From: Cryobacterium sp. Y11
GTDB lineage: Bacteria > Actinomycetota > Actinomycetes > Actinomycetales > Microbacteriaceae
Length of the DNA stretch: 64,000 nt
Assembly (NCBI RefSeq): GCF_002929535.1
Contig: NZ_PJJO01000060.1
Span: forward strand, 248,001-312,000
Direction of reading: 5' to 3'
Shown here: positions 62,822-64,000 of the stretch, piece after piece
Numbering within the stretch: position 1 is the stretch's first letter
Layout of the letters: each line of letters begins with the position of its first letter
Position numbers and translations under genes: made by a program
The notes under the pieces: model-generated
Database searches by the model: none
Told to the model about the DNA's origin: nothing
Seen by the model: the letters and a program-made list of their open reading frames with translations, nothing else

Positions 62822-63220
62822 TCAATCGACAAATCCGGCGAGTCCGGCGAGTCCGGCGAGTCCGGCGAGTCCGGCGACCCATAATCGTCGAGGGCAATCA
62901 TCAGTCCGCCCGCGCATAAACGGTCGATCTCCTGGCGTAACCCGATCAATCCGAGCGTTCTCAGTGGTGGCACCAGTGTCGCCCGCAGGGACAGCACAAA
63001 TATGGGAGGCTGACCCCCGGGCTTCGGTGCGCAACGCCGCCCACCCGAAACACGCAGCCTCCAGGGACGCTGCGCTAATCATTCTGATCACCGCAACCGG
63101 CCAATTCTCGGTGGCGCCGAGGACGACGATAACGACCGAGTTAACGATCTCCACGATGGCGACGCCCGCGAATACGACTAATCCAAACCGCCGCACTGTT
63201 CGTCGTGCACTCATGCTCAT
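62822..63220 (-). CDS. Possible small membrane protein, uncertain
   Basis: A 132-residue frame. Residues 10-60 contain two membrane segments (FGLVVFAGVAIVEIVNSVVI and a second around MISAASLEAACFGWAAL). The C-terminal half is polar, ending in AGLAGLAGLAG from the 9-bp repeats. The first half looks like a real protein and the second may be out of frame or random. No Shine-Dalgarno is clear. It could be an intact small gene, a broken gene or chance. The rest of the 601-base gap 62725-63325 holds the pilB promoter region and the rpoC terminator. Confidence 0.35.
   Translation of the reverse strand: MSMSARRTVRRFGLVVFAGVAIVEIVNSVVIVVLGATENWPVAVIRMISAASLEAACFGWAALRTEARGSASHICAVPAGDTGATTENARIDRVTPGDRPFMRGRTDDCPRRLWVAGLAGLAGLAGLAGFVD
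62831..62875. repeat. Five tandem 9-bp repeats upstream of pilB, locus 2
   Basis: GAGTCCGGC is repeated head to tail four times after one diverged copy. It lies about 110 bases upstream of the pilB start, in the region that should contain the locus-2 promoter. It also falls inside the weak small-protein call 62822-63220, where it would encode Leu-Ala-Gly repeats. Confidence 0.8.
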
Positions 63221-63275
63221 GCTTGCGTCCGCGACGACTCGCTAACACGTTATCTGCCCCGCGCATGCCTTAACG

Positions 63276-63309
63276 ACGGATGGCCCCTGCCGAAGCAGGA
63301 GCCATCCGT
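63276..63309 (-). terminator. Hairpin terminator downstream of rpoC
   Basis: A 15-bp stem (63276-63290 with 63295-63309, one mismatch) has a CGAA/TTCG tetraloop and lies 17 bases past the rpoC stop. Its U-tract is weak (CGUUAAGG), but its place and stem strength fit the end of the rpoBC operon. Confidence 0.7.
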
Positions 63310-63325
63310 TCCGAGCTGACGGGTA

Positions 63326-64000
63326 CTAGTTGTACGTGCCCGGAGCCAGGTCGTCCGACGAGAAGCTGTCGAAGTCGACGAAGCTCAGGTCACCCTCTTG
63401 GAACGTTGCGTCTTCGGTGAAGATGCGGTTCGGGTAACGCTCAGCCTTGGCCTCCTCCGTTGCCTCGACGGTGACGTCGCGGTAACGAGGAAGGCCGGTG
63501 CCGGCCGGGATCAGCTTTCCGATGATGACGTTCTCCTTGAGGCCCATCAGCGGGTCGCTCTTGCCTTCCATGGCCGCCTGGGTCAGAACCCGGGTGGTTT
63601 CCTGGAAGGAAGCGGCGCTCAGCCAGGACTCGGTCGCCAGGGATGCCTTGGTGATACCCATGACCTCCTGACGAGCGGATGCCGTCTTCTTACCCTCGGT
63701 CAGCGCGGTGCGGTTGAGGTCGTTGTACTTCAACCGGTCAACGAGCTCACCCGGAAGCAAGCCGGTGTCGCCGTGCTCAACAACAGTCACCTTGCGAAGC
63801 ATCTGACGAACGATGACCTCGATGTGCTTGTCGTGAATCGGAACACCCTGCGAACGGTAGACCTCCTGCACACCGGAGACGAGGTGCTTCTGCACCGCGC
63901 GAACACCCTTGACGCGAAGAACTTCCTTCGGGTCGACGGCGCCGATGATGATCTGCTGTCCAAGTTCAACGTGCTGGCCGTCTTCGACGAGCAGGGTTGA
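63326..64000 (-). CDS. rpoC: DNA-directed RNA polymerase subunit beta', C-terminal part (gene continues beyond the window)
   Basis: The frame is open from the window edge to the stop at 63326, giving about 224 residues. It reads [20 protein letters not shown] at the edge, then [60 protein letters not shown] and [20 protein letters not shown]. These are the conserved trigger-loop-distal and C-terminal segments of beta'. The tail [12 protein letters not shown] is typical for actinobacteria. The gene starts to the right of the window, after rpoB. Confidence 0.99.
   Translation of the reverse strand, partial: STLLVEDGQHVELGQQIIIGAVDPKEVLRVKGVRAVQKHLVSGVQEVYRSQGVPIHDKHIEVIVRQMLRKVTVVEHGDTGLLPGELVDRLKYNDLNRTALTEGKKTASARQEVMGITKASLATESWLSAASFQETTRVLTQAAMEGKSDPLMGLKENVIIGKLIPAGTGLPRYRDVTVEATEEAKAERYPNRIFTEDATFQEGDLSFVDFDSFSSDDLAPGTYN

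Overview
The window is high-GC DNA from an actinomycete. It is most likely a member of the Microbacteriaceae, with Cryobacterium- or Leifsonia-like relatives. This rests on the style of the str-operon proteins, the PFNA-type kinase/FN3 cluster, a DUF222 (13E12-type) HNH gene, frequent GTG starts and frequent ATGA/GTGA stop-start overlaps. The genus is an inference. Nearly everything is on the minus strand, so the biological reading direction is right to left. Only three plus-strand loci are supported: a GH39-type lipoprotein (4581-7091), an Xre/RES toxin-antitoxin pair (26857-27898) and the HNH gene (47472-49241).

The two ends of the central block are housekeeping genes. At the right edge is the C-terminal end of rpoC (63326-64000). 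The str operon rpsL-rpsG-fusA-tuf lies at 12251-7841. About 51 kb of pilus, signalling and secretion genes separate these normally close loci. Beyond tuf, rpsJ does not follow. Instead there is a small anchored protein, the GH39-like enzyme and a polysaccharide cluster (three GT2 glycosyltransferases and an O-antigen-ligase-like membrane protein).

Within the block are two complete, collinear type IV pilus loci in the order pilB-pilT-pilC-pilA-pilV-like-pilW-like-pilX-like-(pilD)-pilM-pilN-pilO. Locus 1 is 26593-15832 and locus 2 is 62724-52953. Only locus 1 carries a prepilin peptidase, so it probably serves both. A decayed third pilT remnant lies just past pilO of locus 1 (15632-15428).

Between the pilus loci is a phospho-signalling cluster of the PFNA type known from bifidobacteria and other actinobacteria: Ser/Thr kinase, a 2019-aa Ig/FN3 surface protein, MoxR ATPase, DUF58, a transglutaminase-like membrane protein, an FHA protein, PP2C phosphatase and a small protein with repeated acidic-Thr-hydrophobic motifs. 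Upstream of it are two WXG100-like proteins, a larger putative type VII substrate and three unknowns. The matching EccC-type ATPase gene (52684-49388) is broken by two frameshifts, both at C5 runs, and lacks its FHA/membrane part. It is separated from its presumed substrates by the inserted HNH gene.

GGGCCC-rich palindromic elements follow three minus-strand genes. Two of them are near-identical copies in opposite orientation around a two-gene segment. I found no rRNA, tRNA, CRISPR array or IS transposase.
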